A stretch of 64,000 nt of DNA from Xylona heveae TC161 (GCF_001619985.1 NW_017264202.1:434001-498000), one strand, 5' to 3'. Shown: positions 1 through 14,160, counted from the stretch's first letter. The notes: generated from the letters alone by a model not told the origin. Numbers and translations are program-made.

Positions 1-916
1 CGCCTACGGGGTACATGGTCAAGGTATTTTTTTTTTCTTCTAAAAAAGGGTACCTAGATACAAGCGCGTTGTTCTGTGCTTCTAATTTCATGCGTGTCAT
101 TATTTTGTTGTTATTGTTTGGCGTGCTAGCTTTGTTCGCGACGTATTGTTATGGTGTTGATAATTTTTAGTTATAGAAGGAACGATTTAGGCTACGTCAA
201 AGCGGCATTGGCGGGACGAACAGGCGGGGACGGAGGGGTGCCGACGCCACAAGCGACGCCTTGGCCGTCTTTTGCCCCGAGCCCTGTCAACTGTCAACTG
301 TCAAGTGTCTTGCAGCCACCAATGCAAGCCTCAAACTGTAATTGTCAGAACTCGGTATTCCAGTCGACGGTAACGTTTACAATCAATTCCCAGGAAGGAG
401 TCATCACAGCTGGCTCAGTCATCAATATCCTAATTACCACGTCCGTCTTGCATCATTCTCGGCAGCATGCTTCACGTACTACGGTACGTTGCTTCATTCA
501 GATGCTCCAGCGCTTGTTAAATACCAATGGCCCACTTTGTTCTTGGTAATTATATAGTCGACAACGGGGATTTTATTTTAAGCAGATATCGAGATACGTA
601 ATGTGACAAAAATTTGTCAGATATCACGATAGTATTTTGACACTTATTTTACTTTTATTTTTATTTTCAAAAATTTTTGGATAATTTTATTACCCAAGCA
701 AGATTCTTTTGAATTGAAGTAATATATATCTATTTTGGTTTTCGCACCCCCCCTTTCTGCCTCCTTCCCTCCGGCATACTTTCTTTATTTTACTAACATT
801 TATCTTGTCATTCTCTAGCGGAGGGGAAATTGGGACGGCGACCAGGCAGGGCACGAGCAAAGCGAAAAGCGAAGTCAATGGCGGCTGATGCCCGGGGAGA
901 AAGCAAGTATCGCATC
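1..916. other. Left flank of the transposon, no gene recognised
   Basis: The stretch has normal CpG content, unlike the element that follows. Open frames here are short and overlap without any recognisable protein. A small tandem repeat (three copies of a GTCAACT-like unit) lies near 283-303, and an AT-rich stretch covers about 560-740. I see no RNA gene. The last 8 bases (909-916) are the left target-site copy of the hAT element. Confidence 0.5.
909..916. repeat. Left 8-bp target-site duplication of the hAT element
   Basis: ATCGCATC directly precedes the left TIR. The right copy is ATCACATC; the single difference is a CpG to CpA transition. Confidence 0.85.
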
Positions 917-931
917 TAGGGTGTCCGTTGG
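917..931 (+). repeat. Left TIR of the hAT element
   Basis: TAGGGTGTCCGTTGG is the inverted partner of 17938-17952. Inside it, to about 1040, lie several GGTCT/AGACC motifs in both orientations, the usual form of subterminal transposase-binding repeats. Confidence 0.85.
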
Positions 932-1283
932 GGGCGGTGGCAACCGGTGGTCTTTGGTCTTTCTCATAAAAAGACCAGACCAACAGTGGAATTTTGCATC
1001 TGGGACCAGACCAACTTGGGTCGGTCTTTTTCGTGGTCCACTGCTGGTCCTCCATCCTTGATTTGTTTCTATATTTAGGCCATTTTGTTTCTTTTTATAA
1101 TGGTAACTACAGTGGTAACTACAGTTTGTACATGGTGACACCTAGATTTCAAACTTTATACTATAGGTGATACTAATGCTTTATTGTAACTTTTTTACAT
1201 TTAATGAACTATATATAGAACTATCTATTCTTCATTCACTGCTTTTGAGAATTTTGATGCTGAGATACTTGAGGTTAAGCTTG

Positions 1284-4230
1284 CTACTTCTTATTTGGTG
1301 GTAGAATTGTAATGTTTTCCAGAGCTGGTAAGCTGGATTCAGGTAGATCTCTACTAACAACAATTTTATCAAGCTCTTTGCTAGTTCTAGCATTAGAATT
1401 GCTTGAAATTAATTGAGGTTTAGAGACACTACTTAAATTATCTAAATCTACAATTTTATTACCTGATGTCAAATCACTACCATGAACTTCACCATTACTT
1501 TCACCATTAACATCATATAAGTCCTCCTCTGTATCACTTATAATGGCATTCTCAGTCTGTTTTCCAAGAACTTCATCATCATGAAGGGCAAATAAGGTGG
1601 TTTCATCATCCCAGTCCTCCTCTACTAAATGCTTGGCAAGAAGGTACTTGTGATCATAATGTTAGACCATTATAGTTAAGTAGATGGTTTCAGCACTCAG
1701 CTGATTTTGCTCAAATGATATTAGCTGCCTTGTAGTACTAAAGCATTGCTTACTACCAACCCCCAAGATTGGAATGGCAAGAAAGTCTTTTGCCATCTAC
1801 TTCAAGCCTGTGTACTGGTTATGTAGCATATTTTTCCATACCTAAATAATTAGCAGGCTGTTCTGGAATAGCATGGTAGTTACCAATGTAGTTACCATAC
1901 TTACCCTTAATACATCCTGTGATTCAATACAAGGTTTATTAAGATATTAATTTGCACTGTCCATATTAGTTGTTTTTTACTTTTGCTAAGCAGCATATTA
2001 GGCCATTGCATTCATATCCTGGACTATCATTTCTTCATCATCCAATGGCTGGATATTGACATCAAGATGGCTATAATGTTGTTGATAGTAGTTTAGAAAC
2101 TGCCTCTGGTATTTGTTGACATGCTCCTTTGACTACTCTAATGCCTGACTTGTATGAGAAAATTAATTATGTAAAAATAAAAAGGATCTTCACTTGATAG
2201 AGCTCAAGCTTGGTTAATAGATCAAGAATATAACTCAGGTTGTAGACTCTGTCCTCCTGGTCCTTAGTCAAGGTATAATAATGATGAAGTTTAGTCCAAG
2301 TAGTTTCTAACACATGAAGAATTTCCCTTTTCTACTATGTCTTCTTTGGCTTCAATTTTCTAACATGCTCCTCAATGTACTTAAAAAGATCATTATATAC
2401 AACCCAAGCCTTGTAGATGGTAGGCCTAGTTGTTTTTGAAAGTATAACTGTCTAGTCTTTGAATGGTTGTAGTATTGCAATAAGATATTGAACTTGTTGC
2501 TACTCCTCCTTCTTGACTCAAAGGCAGAAGAACTTATATCCCTCCTGTATTACAAAGTTGTTGATTTTGTGCTATAAACTGAAAGCATGTGCCAGCATAT
2601 TAAATGTAAAGTTCTAACAAGTCTTGATGTCTTGGATAAGGTTTAAAGGTTTTCTGAGCCATAGTTTCAGGAAGTACTTTCTTTGTTATGGTAATTCATT
2701 TACATATATGACAATAATGCAAACCTAGTAATGAACATAGTTATCAAAATAGTTAGCAATGTACCCTTATGGAATACAAGTCTTTGAAACACATTCTAAA
2801 GCTTGGTAGTTACTATAAGTGTTACCATGTGTATAACATACCTTGCAAAGTGTATTGCTAAATGAAATGCTACTGCTTATAATCTCCAAAGTAGACTTGT
2901 TCTATCAGGTGGTTCTAAGCAGGCTGTTGTTATTAGTAGTAATACTTAATGCCTTTAAAAAGGCTGTAACAGCAAGCTGGATGACATGTGCCAAGCAAGG
3001 TACCATGGCTAGCTTACTATCCTACTGTATATCTAACATTGCAAGCATTTTTCCAACATGGACATACATGGTTGAGTTGTTCCTTGCATTGTTAGTTGTA
3101 GTAGCAAGTAGCCAGCCCTGATTCAAAGTTAGCATTCTAAAATGACAAGAAGCCCTAACTAACCTTTATATCAAACCATTCTAAAACATTTATCAAAATC
3201 TCAGTCATGTGTTTACCTGAATGGACACTAGAGAGTGACTCAAATCCTAATAAACATTCTTAATAATTCCAGTCCTCATCAATAAAGTAGCTCAATATGG
3301 CCAGAAATGGTAATCTATTTGGGCTTGTCCATGCATTTAGAGAGATTGATATTCTTATTGCTAGTCTTAGCTTACTCAAGATCTTTGGCTGAATAGTCAA
3401 TACTTGATTACACAACCTTTTATCAAACTACTGTCATTTTAGTATGTTTACATTACAAAGCATGTATATCAGGGTTTAAAATTGAGGATTCTTGATGGTT
3501 TAGAATGACTAGTTGCAAGCAAGAGCAGCTTACATTAGTTGCTCCAGCCAGGAATTACAGGTATATACTAGTATATTTGACTTAGTTAAAGCCTTGCTCT
3601 AGGATTGAGTTAGCAAGCTGTAATAGTTATTAATGTAGTTACCTTACCATTTTTGATGAACTTCTCCAAAGTAAGTCCAAAGTAAGATGTTTGCTTAAGG
3701 ACAGGTACTTGCTACATTAAGTAGAACAGTAGTGATCTTATAAATTGCTTGTGCCTGTATTGCTATTCTTGCTCCATGTTGGATGCTGCATAGCCTTTCC
3801 ATACCTCAAGCATAGGATGAATGGCATACCATCTCAAACAGCAGCAGCCTGATCAAATTCATTCCAATATTTACTTGATTGACCTCTCTCCTCCTAGTTA
3901 AGATATATCTAGGTACTCATTCTACATAGGGTTTGCTCCTACTACTTGAGAAATAAACCATGATTTTCTTTTTCCTATACAACATACTTACCTTTTAACA
4001 TAGTCTTCAAATCTATAGGGACTAGATTTTCATTGTTAACAATAGATATATCTTCTGATGGTAAATCTATACCAAAGGCTAATGAGGAAGACAGAGGGCT
4101 ACTTGGAAATGGTCTATAAATATTGGATGAAGGAACTAGAGACATGAGTATTGAGTATAATTGATCATAAAGAACATTGACACAAACTAGCAGGTACAAA
4201 AGCTATTCATTCTTCTATTTCCAATATTGC
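1284..4230 (-). pseudogene. hAT transposase, decayed, multi-exon
   Basis: The best preserved part is the C-terminal hAT dimerisation domain (about 1662-1850 on the minus strand). It reads DFLAIPILGVG, then CFSTTRQLIS, then QLSAETI, which matches the family pattern of LAIP.SGVG, FSTAR and LSPETI. An acidic tail runs on to a stop at 1284. A convincing intron interrupts it at 1904-1842: GTAAGT donor, TGCTAAT branch, TTTAG acceptor. A second probable intron lies near 3650-3600. The 5' part starts around 4200, and the reading near 3980-4200 ends in a good donor. A few in-frame stops are seen where TAG or TAA would come from CAG or CAA, as expected of C-to-T decay. The exact start is not resolvable by eye. 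Confidence 0.7.
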
Positions 4231-4432
4231 TACTGTATACAGTAGTATATACAGAGTACAGAATAAGCATTCTGGTATAGTAGGACTCTTGATAGTTAAT
4301 TAACAAAAGGTAACTACCTTGGTAACTACATTTGCAAAAGGGGCTCATTAAGTCAGAAGAGCTATAGCATTACAAAGTAGACATATAGTGTATCTTGGTT
4401 ACATTTTAGTGAAATCAGACAGACTATCATTC

Positions 4433-4945
4433 TGTTATGGTAACACCTATGGATAGGCATCAGGTTGTATCTTTCTAGATAGTTTCCTGTTAGTACATCA
4501 AGGGTTCTTACCTAGTAATATAACATCCTGCAATATTATTTAGTGATAAGAGCAATATAAGATGAAATAACAATTCAGGTTAGGTAGATAAAGTAAACAA
4601 TAAGATATTGTCATTGTACTAGTATCTGAATACTAATAACTAATTACTATAAAGTAGTAATGCTAAAGCAATAATGTCAAGAACTATATAGAACAATTCT
4701 AGCTACATAGGAAAACCATCCTCCTTATATAGACAATCTGTTCTGTGCTAATTATACTTGATCATCTTGATTACCTTGTAATTACTTGTGATCACTGTAA
4801 TTACTATTTCTGCTACTGTTCTCTGCTTTCTTATCTTATCATCATGTAATTCCTTGTCCTATGATATTATATAGTGTACTGTGCCTCTACACTTCATAAG
4901 TAGGCCCTGCACCATCTATTACTGACCCTTGTAATCATTGTTACA
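4433..4945 (-). repeat. LTR, left copy (3' LTR of the minus-strand element)
   Basis: The 513-bp repeat pairs without gaps with 11499-12011. It lies next to the putative polypurine tract, which marks it as the 3' LTR. Confidence 0.9.
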
Positions 4946-7900
4946 TTAGGTCCTCCCTTTCTATCCTTTTAACTTGAAAGGTCAATTCCATGACTACCTG
5001 GTTTTCTCATAAAAGGTAAGGCTTCTCCCTCTTTTTGTTGCTTCTTCATTCTTCTAACCTTTTGTTTCATCATGCTAAAGGTTTCTAGTTCTACTTGTTA
5101 TTATCACCTTGCCAACCATGCTTCTGAACTTTCTTGTAACATACTAACTTCTTGCTCTGCCTGCCATTCTTCTAGTCAGGCTTACAAAGTTTCCCTTGAA
5201 TCTAGTCATTGTGTTAAGTGCATTTCCTGTAGTCAAAAGTGTGATCTAGTAGTATCCAAGGCTGACTAGTAGCATCTTGATTCTAATTGTTGTTACATTA
5301 AGGCTTCCTTAGAGGAAACAAAGTTCAAGTTTTCTTACTTGGTCAAAAAGGCCTTCTAGCTTTCTATCTGTTGTTTATACCTTTACAAACAGCTCCTTCA
5401 AAACTATAATCATGGCAAGGAGATGTTTTAGCAAGAACTTGAATCCATTAAGGAATTAGAGCATCTAGAACAAGAGTCTAAAGTCACTACTTCTACTGTT
5501 TTCTCTCCTTCAATTTCTTTTGATTTTGATTGGTTTGCTTTCTTGAATCCCCTGGATCTTTCCTCTTCCTTTGCCAGTAGAATTTAGCAATCTTCTCAGG
5601 GCAATTTAAATTGGTTCATGGTTCTCATGAATTTGATTCTTCTCTATAGTCAAGCCATTTGACATAGTATTTCTATTGCTAACCTTCTTTCTTTGTGTCT
5701 AGAATTTCTTTAACATTATACTCTTTGTCTTTAGATGAAATGTCTAGTTCCTTTGCAAGTAGTATACTTTCTGGTACTAGTTCCAATAGTGAGACATAGA
5801 ATGTCAGATGTATTCTCATTTCTTTAGGTAGTTATAATCAATATATTACTTCATTGACTTGTTTCTTGATTTTAAAAGGTCCTGCCTTAACATAGTCTAA
5901 CTTCTTGTTTAATCTCTTGGATTTCAAGTTTCTATAGAATAGGTAAACTTTACCCCCCTCCTTAAAGATTGGTCCATTCAATCTTCCTTGATTAGCATAT
6001 TCCTACATTTTCTGGTTTCTGAACTTGATTTCTTGTCATAGTGATTTGTAGAGTTCCTTGATTCCCTGGCTATATTGTAATCCTTGTAGTAATGTACTGT
6101 TACTCTTGATTTCTGCTCTTTGAACCACTAGATTGTATCTATAATTTGCCTGAAATGGTAACATTCTGATAGTATCCTGTTTTGTGCTATTATATGTGTA
6201 CTAAGCTACTAGTAATAGTGGTATTTAATTGTCTTACTGGTAGCTAATATAATGTTGTAGATACTGTTCAACAATCTAATTAATTTGTTTGGTCTGTCCA
6301 TCTGTTTGTGAGTGAGCTATAGTTGACATCTTGTGTTCTACTCCCAAGCTTGTTATCATCATTCTCTAGAATCTTAATGTAAATAACTTATCTCTGTTAG
6401 TAATGAATTCCTTTAGTAACTAATGATTTACTATTACTGTTTGTAGTACTAGGTATGTCATTTGTTCTGCTATAGCCTCCTTTATCATTGGGATGAAATA
6501 CATGTATTTTGTAAGTTGTTCTACAATTACAAGTAATGTATTGTACTTTTGTCCTATAACTAGGTCTGTTGATTTTAGTAAATCTGTAATAAAGTCCATC
6601 ATGACCAAGTCCTATAGCCAATGTAGTACTTCTAGATTCTTTAAATTCCTGTATAGCTTATGTCTGTTTTTCTTGTCCTGATTGCAAACATGGCATCCTC
6701 TGACTATTTCTTTAACTAACTTCTATATATCTAGTATATAGTAGTTTGCTATAACTTGTGTAACTGTTTTTGTAATTCCTAGATGTCCATTCATTGGTTC
6801 TTTGTGTATTTCTTTAACTAATTCTTTTTATAGCTTCTGTAGTATATAGATTTGTCCTTCATGATATAAGAGTTCATCCTTAAGTAGTTTTCTTACTTCA
6901 TGGTTCATAGTCTTGTCATCTTGGGTTGCTTCTTATATCTACTGTTCTCAAGTATCATGACTTTTGATCTGTAATGTTACAATCATCTTTGCTCTATACA
7001 CTAGGGTTCTATTGCTGTTGAGTTTGAGTATTGTATCTTGTACTAGCTTTATACCTTTCTTGTACCTTTCCTGTTGACTAAGTGTATTTGTAACTTCATT
7101 TTCTTTCTCCTTTTTGTAGTGTATTTGGAAGTCATACTGAGCTAATGTTTCTGCCCATTGTACTTGTTGTCTATTTAGCTTCTTTGTTGTTGTAAACATC
7201 ATAAGATTCTTATGATCTAAGTATATTGTAGTTGTGTCCTTTGCTCTAAGCAAGTAGACTCTCTAATACTCCATTGCTAATACTACCCTAAGTAGTTCCT
7301 TGTTATAGATATTATAATTTAATTCTGGTACCAATAGTTTTCATGAGTAGAAGGCTACTGGGTGTCTCTTGTCATTCTCTCCTATCTATGTCATTTGTAC
7401 TCCAATGGTAAAGTTTGATAAGTCCATCTTAACTTTAACTTCTTTTCCTGGTTTGTACATCTTTAGTACTGGTTCTTTTAAGAATTTCCTCTTTAATTCT
7501 TCAAATGATTTTTAAGCCTCTTTAGTCTAACTGAAGGGTATACTGTCTTTTGTCAATTCTATGAGTAGTGTTGTGATTTCAGAATATCTTTGTATAAACT
7601 TTTAGTAGAAATTAGTAAAGCCTAGGAATTCCTTGATCTCCTTTTTGCTTTTTAGTACTTCTTAATTCTGTATATCTTGGACTTTTTTTAAGTCTATTCT
7701 GATTCCTTTGCTAGATATAATGAATCCCAAGAATTCTACTTTTTCTTAATAAAACTTGCATTTTTTGGGCTGAATATAGAGATTGTACTCCCTGAGTTTA
7801 GTTAAGACCTTCTTAACTTGCTCTCTATGTTCTTCTAACATTCCATCTATGTAGACTATAATATTGTCTAAGTATGCTGTGACAAAAATGTCCAGGTACT

Positions 7901-10900
7901 AGTGAAGTGCATTGTTAATCATGCTTTGGAATGTAGCTAGTACATTTGTAAGTCTGAATGGCATTACTAGGTACTTATACAGGCTATAACAAGTCCTAAA
8001 AGCTATTTTCCATTCTTCTCCTTCTTTTATATAGATTTAGTAATATCCCTCTTGGATATCAAATGTTGTCATCCACTTGGCTCCTGACAACTGGTCCTAG
8101 AGTTCTTGAATAAGTGGTAACAGGTATGCATTCTTAACTATTTTGTTGTTTAGCTGTTAATAATCTACACATAGTTATAGTTTGCTGTTTTTCTTTGGTA
8201 CCTACAGTATTAGAGATCCCATTGGACTCTTACTAGGTCTAATGTATCCTTTCTCAATATTCTTTGTAAGATATTCCTTTAACACTTTAGCTTGTTGTTG
8301 TGTTTTGAGATATATTAGTCCTGGTTTCAATGTTGCCCCTTCCTTAAGAGGTATTTCATGATCCTATGGCTTGTGTCTTAATAATACTGTTTCCTTTGGA
8401 TCTTTGAAAAGTTCCCTAAACTCTTTATATTCTGGTAGTATCTCAGTTATTAGCATCCCTTTAACCTTATAGATCTACATTACATAAGCCCTATGCTTAG
8501 TGTCTAATATTTCTTTCTATATGTGTCTAAGACTTATTACCTTGATATTTAAGTCTCTCATTAATTTCTTATAATTGATCTTCATTTGTTGCTTATTCTG
8601 TCAAAGTCTTTAGCATCCTGCCTTTCTAAGCAACTTAGGATTTTCTAATCTAGGCCTTCTAGTTTGTTAACTTCCTGCAACCTTTGTAGTAGGAAAGTGA
8701 ATGGTCTATCAACACTAGTCAATTTGTAGGTTGGTTGCCTGCAACTAGTCCATTCCTAAAATGAGGTCTAACCTCATCTCCATATTGATAATGTTAATAG
8801 AGCTATGCCAAGACATTCTGTCTAATTGCATGTCAAGCTCTTCTGTATGCATCATGATGAATCTCTTACTATATACTGGTAAACTTCTGTCTACCATTCT
8901 TACTTAAATTAGATCTTTCTTGAGTTTCCATGACAGATTTAGCCATTCCACCACCCTGGGTAATATAACACTTTCTGTAGCTCCACTGTCTACTAGTGTA
9001 CTGACATGTTTTCTTTAGATCTAAACCTGTACATATACTACATTCTCTGGGTTTATGTTTACAAAGCATATAGTCATGTCATCCTGTTACTCTAGATTTA
9101 GGTAGCCTCCTAGTTTTTTGACTAAGATTTCCCTTTGGAACTTATATCAATGCTATGTACTAAGCAACCATTTACTATGTAGTCTTGCTTTAGTATCTAG
9201 TAATGTCCTAGATACCTTAGATCCTTCTTTGCTACTTGTTATTCTAGGGTATGTGAATAGCATCTATCTTTTAGGCAATCATACCATTTTGTTTGATGTA
9301 GGTGTTCATCTTGTCATTGAATCCAATTTAGGCATCTAATTTTCTAATATTCATACCATGGATGGTACTACTCTATTGTTTCTACCTTGAGTACTTAGTC
9401 TCTCCATTGGTTACATTTCTTTTAAGCTTCTTAGAGTTTGCAAAATAAATACTCTTCATAATGAGCCTTAGCATTGGTGACTTTGGTTTCTGAGTCATTA
9501 GACTCCTCATTCCCTAAAATGAATGTTTCTCTTGTTTCTAGTTTATGCTATTGTTGCTCCTCTTGTTACCTCCTTAGCTACTGTTCTAGGTCTTGGTGTT
9601 ATTATTGGTGCTCTAGGGTCCATTCCTTAATAGCATTCTTCTAGATGTTCTGTTTTATGACCTTTTCTTCTTCCATCTCTTGATGGAAGTTATGTCACCC
9701 TACTGTTTGTCTTTGGACTCTCCTGATGTATTTAATTGCTACAAATTGTCAATCTATGTCTGTAAGCTAATCTTCATTGTTAATCCTCAGATCATCTAGC
9801 CAATATCATTTACTCTGCTCTTGGAGGTCCTCCCTTAGCTTCATGAGTATAGCTTCTTCTAATATTATGCCTGTGATATTCTAGTATTCCTTAGTCTGCT
9901 TAACTTCTTTGGCAATTAGGTCTACATATTCTGTCATTTACCTGTATCAGGCTAGGAACTTGTCTTTTTGTCTCTCTTCTAGCTAGTCTAGTTCCTGGGT
10001 CTACTTTTGTAATACCTTGATTCATTTTGTAGTTTCTCCTTGGGTTATTCTGGTTTGCTTGTCAACTTCCTTCTTAAGCCATTTGACATAGTTCTAGTGT
10101 CACTCCATGACTACTTCTTGCAAGTATAGGTATTGTTGTGCCAGGTTCTTATAGATCACTTATCAAATCTTGCTTTCTTGTTTTAATCTACTAGATGTTC
10201 CTAGGTAATGTATATTTATTTTTCTAAACATATACTATACATTGACTTTGTGCTTTCACCTGTTCTGGTCCCATTAGTATTAGTCAAGTAGTTTGTTTGG
10301 TTATTCATGTACTTTAATAATTAATATTGTTACTACTTTAGCTTCTTCTTTCATTTTGTTAATAATTGGTTCTTCTATAAATTCCACAGTTGTCCCTATG
10401 ACTACCTTCAAGTATTGGGTCTGTTCTTGAGCTTTCTATACCCATTTGAGGTCTAGATCTAGTTGGTTTTATTCACTTTCCTTCTATCCTTGAGGTTCAA
10501 TAGGTTCCAAGAATCTAATCCTAAGAGTCTATATGTCTTTGGATTTCCCATGGTTCTTTTGTTTAGTTTTGTAATCCTTTCTCCAGTGTCTAGTTTTTCT
10601 GCATCTAAGACAAGCTTTTTCATCAAAGTATTATTGTCTTTCTTCTTTGCTAATGGAGTTTCTGTACTTTTGTTTTTGTATAGCATCAAGGTCCATTAGG
10701 TTACCTCTGTCTGGTATTTTGTTTTAATACTTCTTTATATTTGCTCTGTAGCTAGTCTTGTATCCTGAATGTTAACACTTCTTTTCTTGCTCTTGTTTAT
10801 ATTAGTGGTTGTTAATTTTTATAGCTAGTTCTGCCATTCTATGCATGGTTTCTAGCCTGTCTCCTCTGGCTATTTCATCCTTGACTTACTCCTTAAGTCT

Positions 10901-11498
10901 ATTATAGAAGATTGTACTTAATAGTACTTGTCCTTATGGTATGACTAATGCTACTCATGTAAACTCTGCCATGTATAAGGCTGCTAATCCCTTCTGCTAC
11001 ATTGTCTAAAGCTTTTATTCTACTACTTATACTTTATTAATCTTGCCATAGACTTCCTTAATGTATTGTTTAAATTTGTCATAGTGGCTAAAGATGAGTG
11101 TAGTCTTTGCTTCCATTTGATCATTTGGTCCATTCCTCATGTAGTCATCCATGTATAGTTAGAACCACTCTAGGGCTTCTTCCTTTATGTACATTCCTAC
11201 TACTAAGATTTTGTTTAATTTGCCTAGAAAGGTTGTTATATTGAACCCTAGGTATAGCTTCATAGTAATAAGTCATGCTTTAAGCATCCCTCTCTTTCCA
11301 TCAAATTTGTCTAGTATTACTACTTTGATGTTGGCCTGTCAATGCTATGTTGTCAATTGAGCTTAAAGTCCTATGATCTACTCCCTAAGTGTTGTAACTA
11401 CTACTGTGGTTGTCCTGGTAGTAGTTGTTCTTGAATTACTAGACATAGTGAAATGCCTTTACTTGTATTACCTTCATCCTAACATTGAGTAGTTCTTT

Positions 11499-12011
11499 TG
11501 TTATAGTGACACCTATGGATAGGCATCAGGTTGTATCTTTCTAGATAGTTTCCTGTTAGTACATTAAGGGTTCTTACCTAGTAATATAGTGTCCTACAAT
11601 ATTATTTAGTAATAGGAGCAATATAAGATGAAATAATAATTTAGGTTAGGTAGATAAAGTAAACAATAAGATATTGTTGTTATACTAGTATCTAAATACT
11701 AATAACTAATTACTATAAAGTAGTAATGCTAAAGTAATAACATCAAGAACTACACAGAATAATTCTAGCTACATAAGAAAATCATCCTCCTTATATAGAC
11801 AATCTGTTCTGTACTAATTACACCTGATCACCCTGATTACCTTGTAATTACTTGTAATTACTGTAATTACTATTTCTACTACTGTTCTCTACTTTCTTAT
11901 CTTATCATCATGTAACTCCTTGTCCTATAATATCATATAGTGTACTGTACCTCTGTACTTCATAAGTAGGCCCTGTGCCATCCATTACTAACCCTTGTAA
12001 CCATTGTTATA
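11499..12011 (-). repeat. LTR, right copy (5' LTR of the minus-strand element)
   Basis: The 513-bp repeat has the same length as the left LTR. I count about 44 differences, all transitions and no gaps. I found no clear tRNA-type primer-binding site beside it. Confidence 0.9.
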
Positions 12012-12016
12012 CATCC

Positions 12017-14160
12017 TCACTACATATTTAGTATGCTATAGTTACCTTTGTAGTTACCATCATGTCTTGCCTAGGTTACAAATGTGTCCCAGTATTAGTT
12101 AAGAAAGTATAGAGGTATGTTTAGTGGCTTGCATAACCATTAGCTTTACTACAATAAGTAAATGTAGCTAGGCAAGCTATGTAGTTCTACTAAAATAGGC
12201 CTTACTAAATTAGGAAATGAATCAATACCTAGTAATGGATTTAGTGTTTTATTAAAACACTACAATTCTTTTCTACTACAAAGTATACATTCTATTACAA
12301 ATTTAAATTAATTACACAGGTTAGTCTTTCTTAGCATCATGTCTACAATGGTAACAAGTATAGTAACTAACACTTAATTAATAGATCTACAAAAATGACT
12401 CATGAAAAGAGAACTTCAAGACACTTACTACCTATGAAGTCTTAGGGTCAAAGGGCCAAACTATAATTCTTTTAGAATCACAGACACTAGGTCTGGTTCA
12501 GGGATGCAGCTGCCCAAGATAGGTGGCCTTTCAATGTCCTTGAGCTAGTGAAAGAGTCAATGAGTCAGGGAAAAACCAATGGTAAGTCTTACAAGGTAAC
12601 TACAATGGTAACTAAGACTAACTTGACTAAATGTAAAACAGTAGAAGCATTGTAGAAGATCTAGTTCTATCAAGAGAGTATCAGGCTCATTCTCCCCTGT
12701 ATAGCTTTTTCCTGTATAGTTCAAGAAATTACAATGAGCTACAATACAGAGCTGTGTTTTTAAAGGGTTGTAATGCTTGCATTGCAGAAGGTAACAAAGG
12801 CATATCTTGTAGCATTTTTTGATAGTTTGTACAATTTAAGCATACTTATTAAACATTTGACTAATGCATTTATCAGATGTAACTCTGCTTACAATCCATG
12901 CCAAGTAAGTTACATTGTAATTGAAGGATGTACAGTTCTTAAAGCAGCTTATGAAGAATCTTGAAGTAAAAGCAATTGGTATTTAAGGTAGACAAGTTAA
13001 AAAAATAACATTTGATATTACATCTCCATTGGGTCTTTCTTTGATCCTGTTAGTAAATGTAATGAAATGCTCTTATCATCTTCTTCATTCCAAAAGACAT
13101 TATTGAATTCATCAACAAGAAAATTAGCAAATTCATCATTATCATCATTATCATCCTCTTCATTGCTATCAACTTCCTTAGCTTTTAACTAATCATCTAT
13201 GTCTAATGCATTTTAATTTACTAGTAGATTATCCAACTAGTTTTAGTTAGCAGACTAAGAAATGTAACATGAAGTTACCATTATAGTTACCTTTAGATCC
13301 ATGTAGGTCTGATTTACAATACTACCATTAAAGATGCTCATTTCATGCTTAGCATTAATAGAGCCAGCCTGTGCTAGGAAGGCACTCCTTGCATATTTGC
13401 CAAGCCACTCTTGTCTTTTAATCACTGGGTCAAGATGTTTTCACAATACTGCTTTTAAATCTTACTGTTGCTGGCTGTCAAGTCTGATTGTCTAGTAAAG
13501 GTACATGCATTAGTTGAAGTAACTAAACAAAATCATTAGCTTCTCAATCAACTTACAGTTTCACTTCAAAGCTTCATTACTTCTGCCTCTAGATCCATGG
13601 CTGCTAGCTTCTCTTCAAGCTCTTTTGACTCCTTCATCTTTCTTGCTACCATTTGGGTGTCTTTAATAAAGTTACCTTTGAAATAAATTAGAATACCTTT
13701 AATCTATAATAGTAGTTACTATAGTAGTTACTAAAAGAACCTTTATTGTATTTGTCCTTCATTAGCTTAGCTATGGCTGCCTCAATGTATACCTCCTGAG
13801 TTTCTTCATCATTGAGTGTAGTATATTCAAGATCTCTTATAACAATCTTCTTTCTAAGCTTTGAGGTAGCAATACAATTAGCAGTCTATGCCCTGGACAG
13901 CTCTAGCTCATTACTACTTAGTGTGTTGACCTGCTCTCTAGCTTGTTGTACATTTATATTCTGTACATAGCTCCCCTTACTTTTCTTTAGTTTAATGGGC
14001 TGCTTGTCCTTGTGGCCATGCTTTCTTTTTGGTAGTACAGACATGGTAACTATTTGGTAACTATTAATAAGGAAATTAGATCTAGCAAATATTCTGGTTT
14101 TGAACTTACATTTTAATAGATATAACAATAGATATACTATTTTGCTAGAATGTAACAATT
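12017..14160 (-). pseudogene. Accessory multi-exon gene carried by the hAT element, function unknown
   Basis: A minus-strand ATG at 14044 opens a lysine-rich N-terminus (MSVLPKRKHGHKDKQ, then KLKKSKGS) that reads to about 13742 with one TAG. It is followed by exon-like segments near 13670-13560 (charged, EL/EK-rich, coiled-coil-like) and near 13190-13020 (acidic, Asp/Glu-rich). A convincing intron lies around 13291-13235: GTAACT donor, TGCTAAC branch, CTAG acceptor. The protein family is not recognised. It could be a DNA-binding partner of the transposase or a captured host gene. The upstream limit and exon joins are uncertain. Confidence 0.35.

Larger units (their letters stand above)
4433..12011 (-). 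mobile_element. Ty3/Gypsy-type LTR retrotransposon fossil nested in the hAT element
   Basis: Two 513-bp LTRs (4433-4945 and 11499-12011) begin TGTTAT and end TGTTACA or TGTTATA. They are flanked by a 5-bp target copy, CATTC (4428-4432) and CATCC (12012-12016). The total is 7,579 bp. Remnants on the minus strand run in the order gag-like (about 11.4-10.4 kb), protease-like (about 9.1-8.8 kb), reverse transcriptase (about 8.5-7.4 kb), RNase H (about 7.3-6.95 kb), integrase core (about 6.7-6.4 kb). Reverse transcriptase before integrase is the Ty3/Gypsy order. A purine-rich stretch on the minus strand beside the left LTR (4946-4966) is a likely polypurine tract. Every coding part carries many breaks, so it is a dead fossil. 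LTR divergence is about 8-9% but comes from directed decay, so it overstates the age. Confidence 0.9.
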
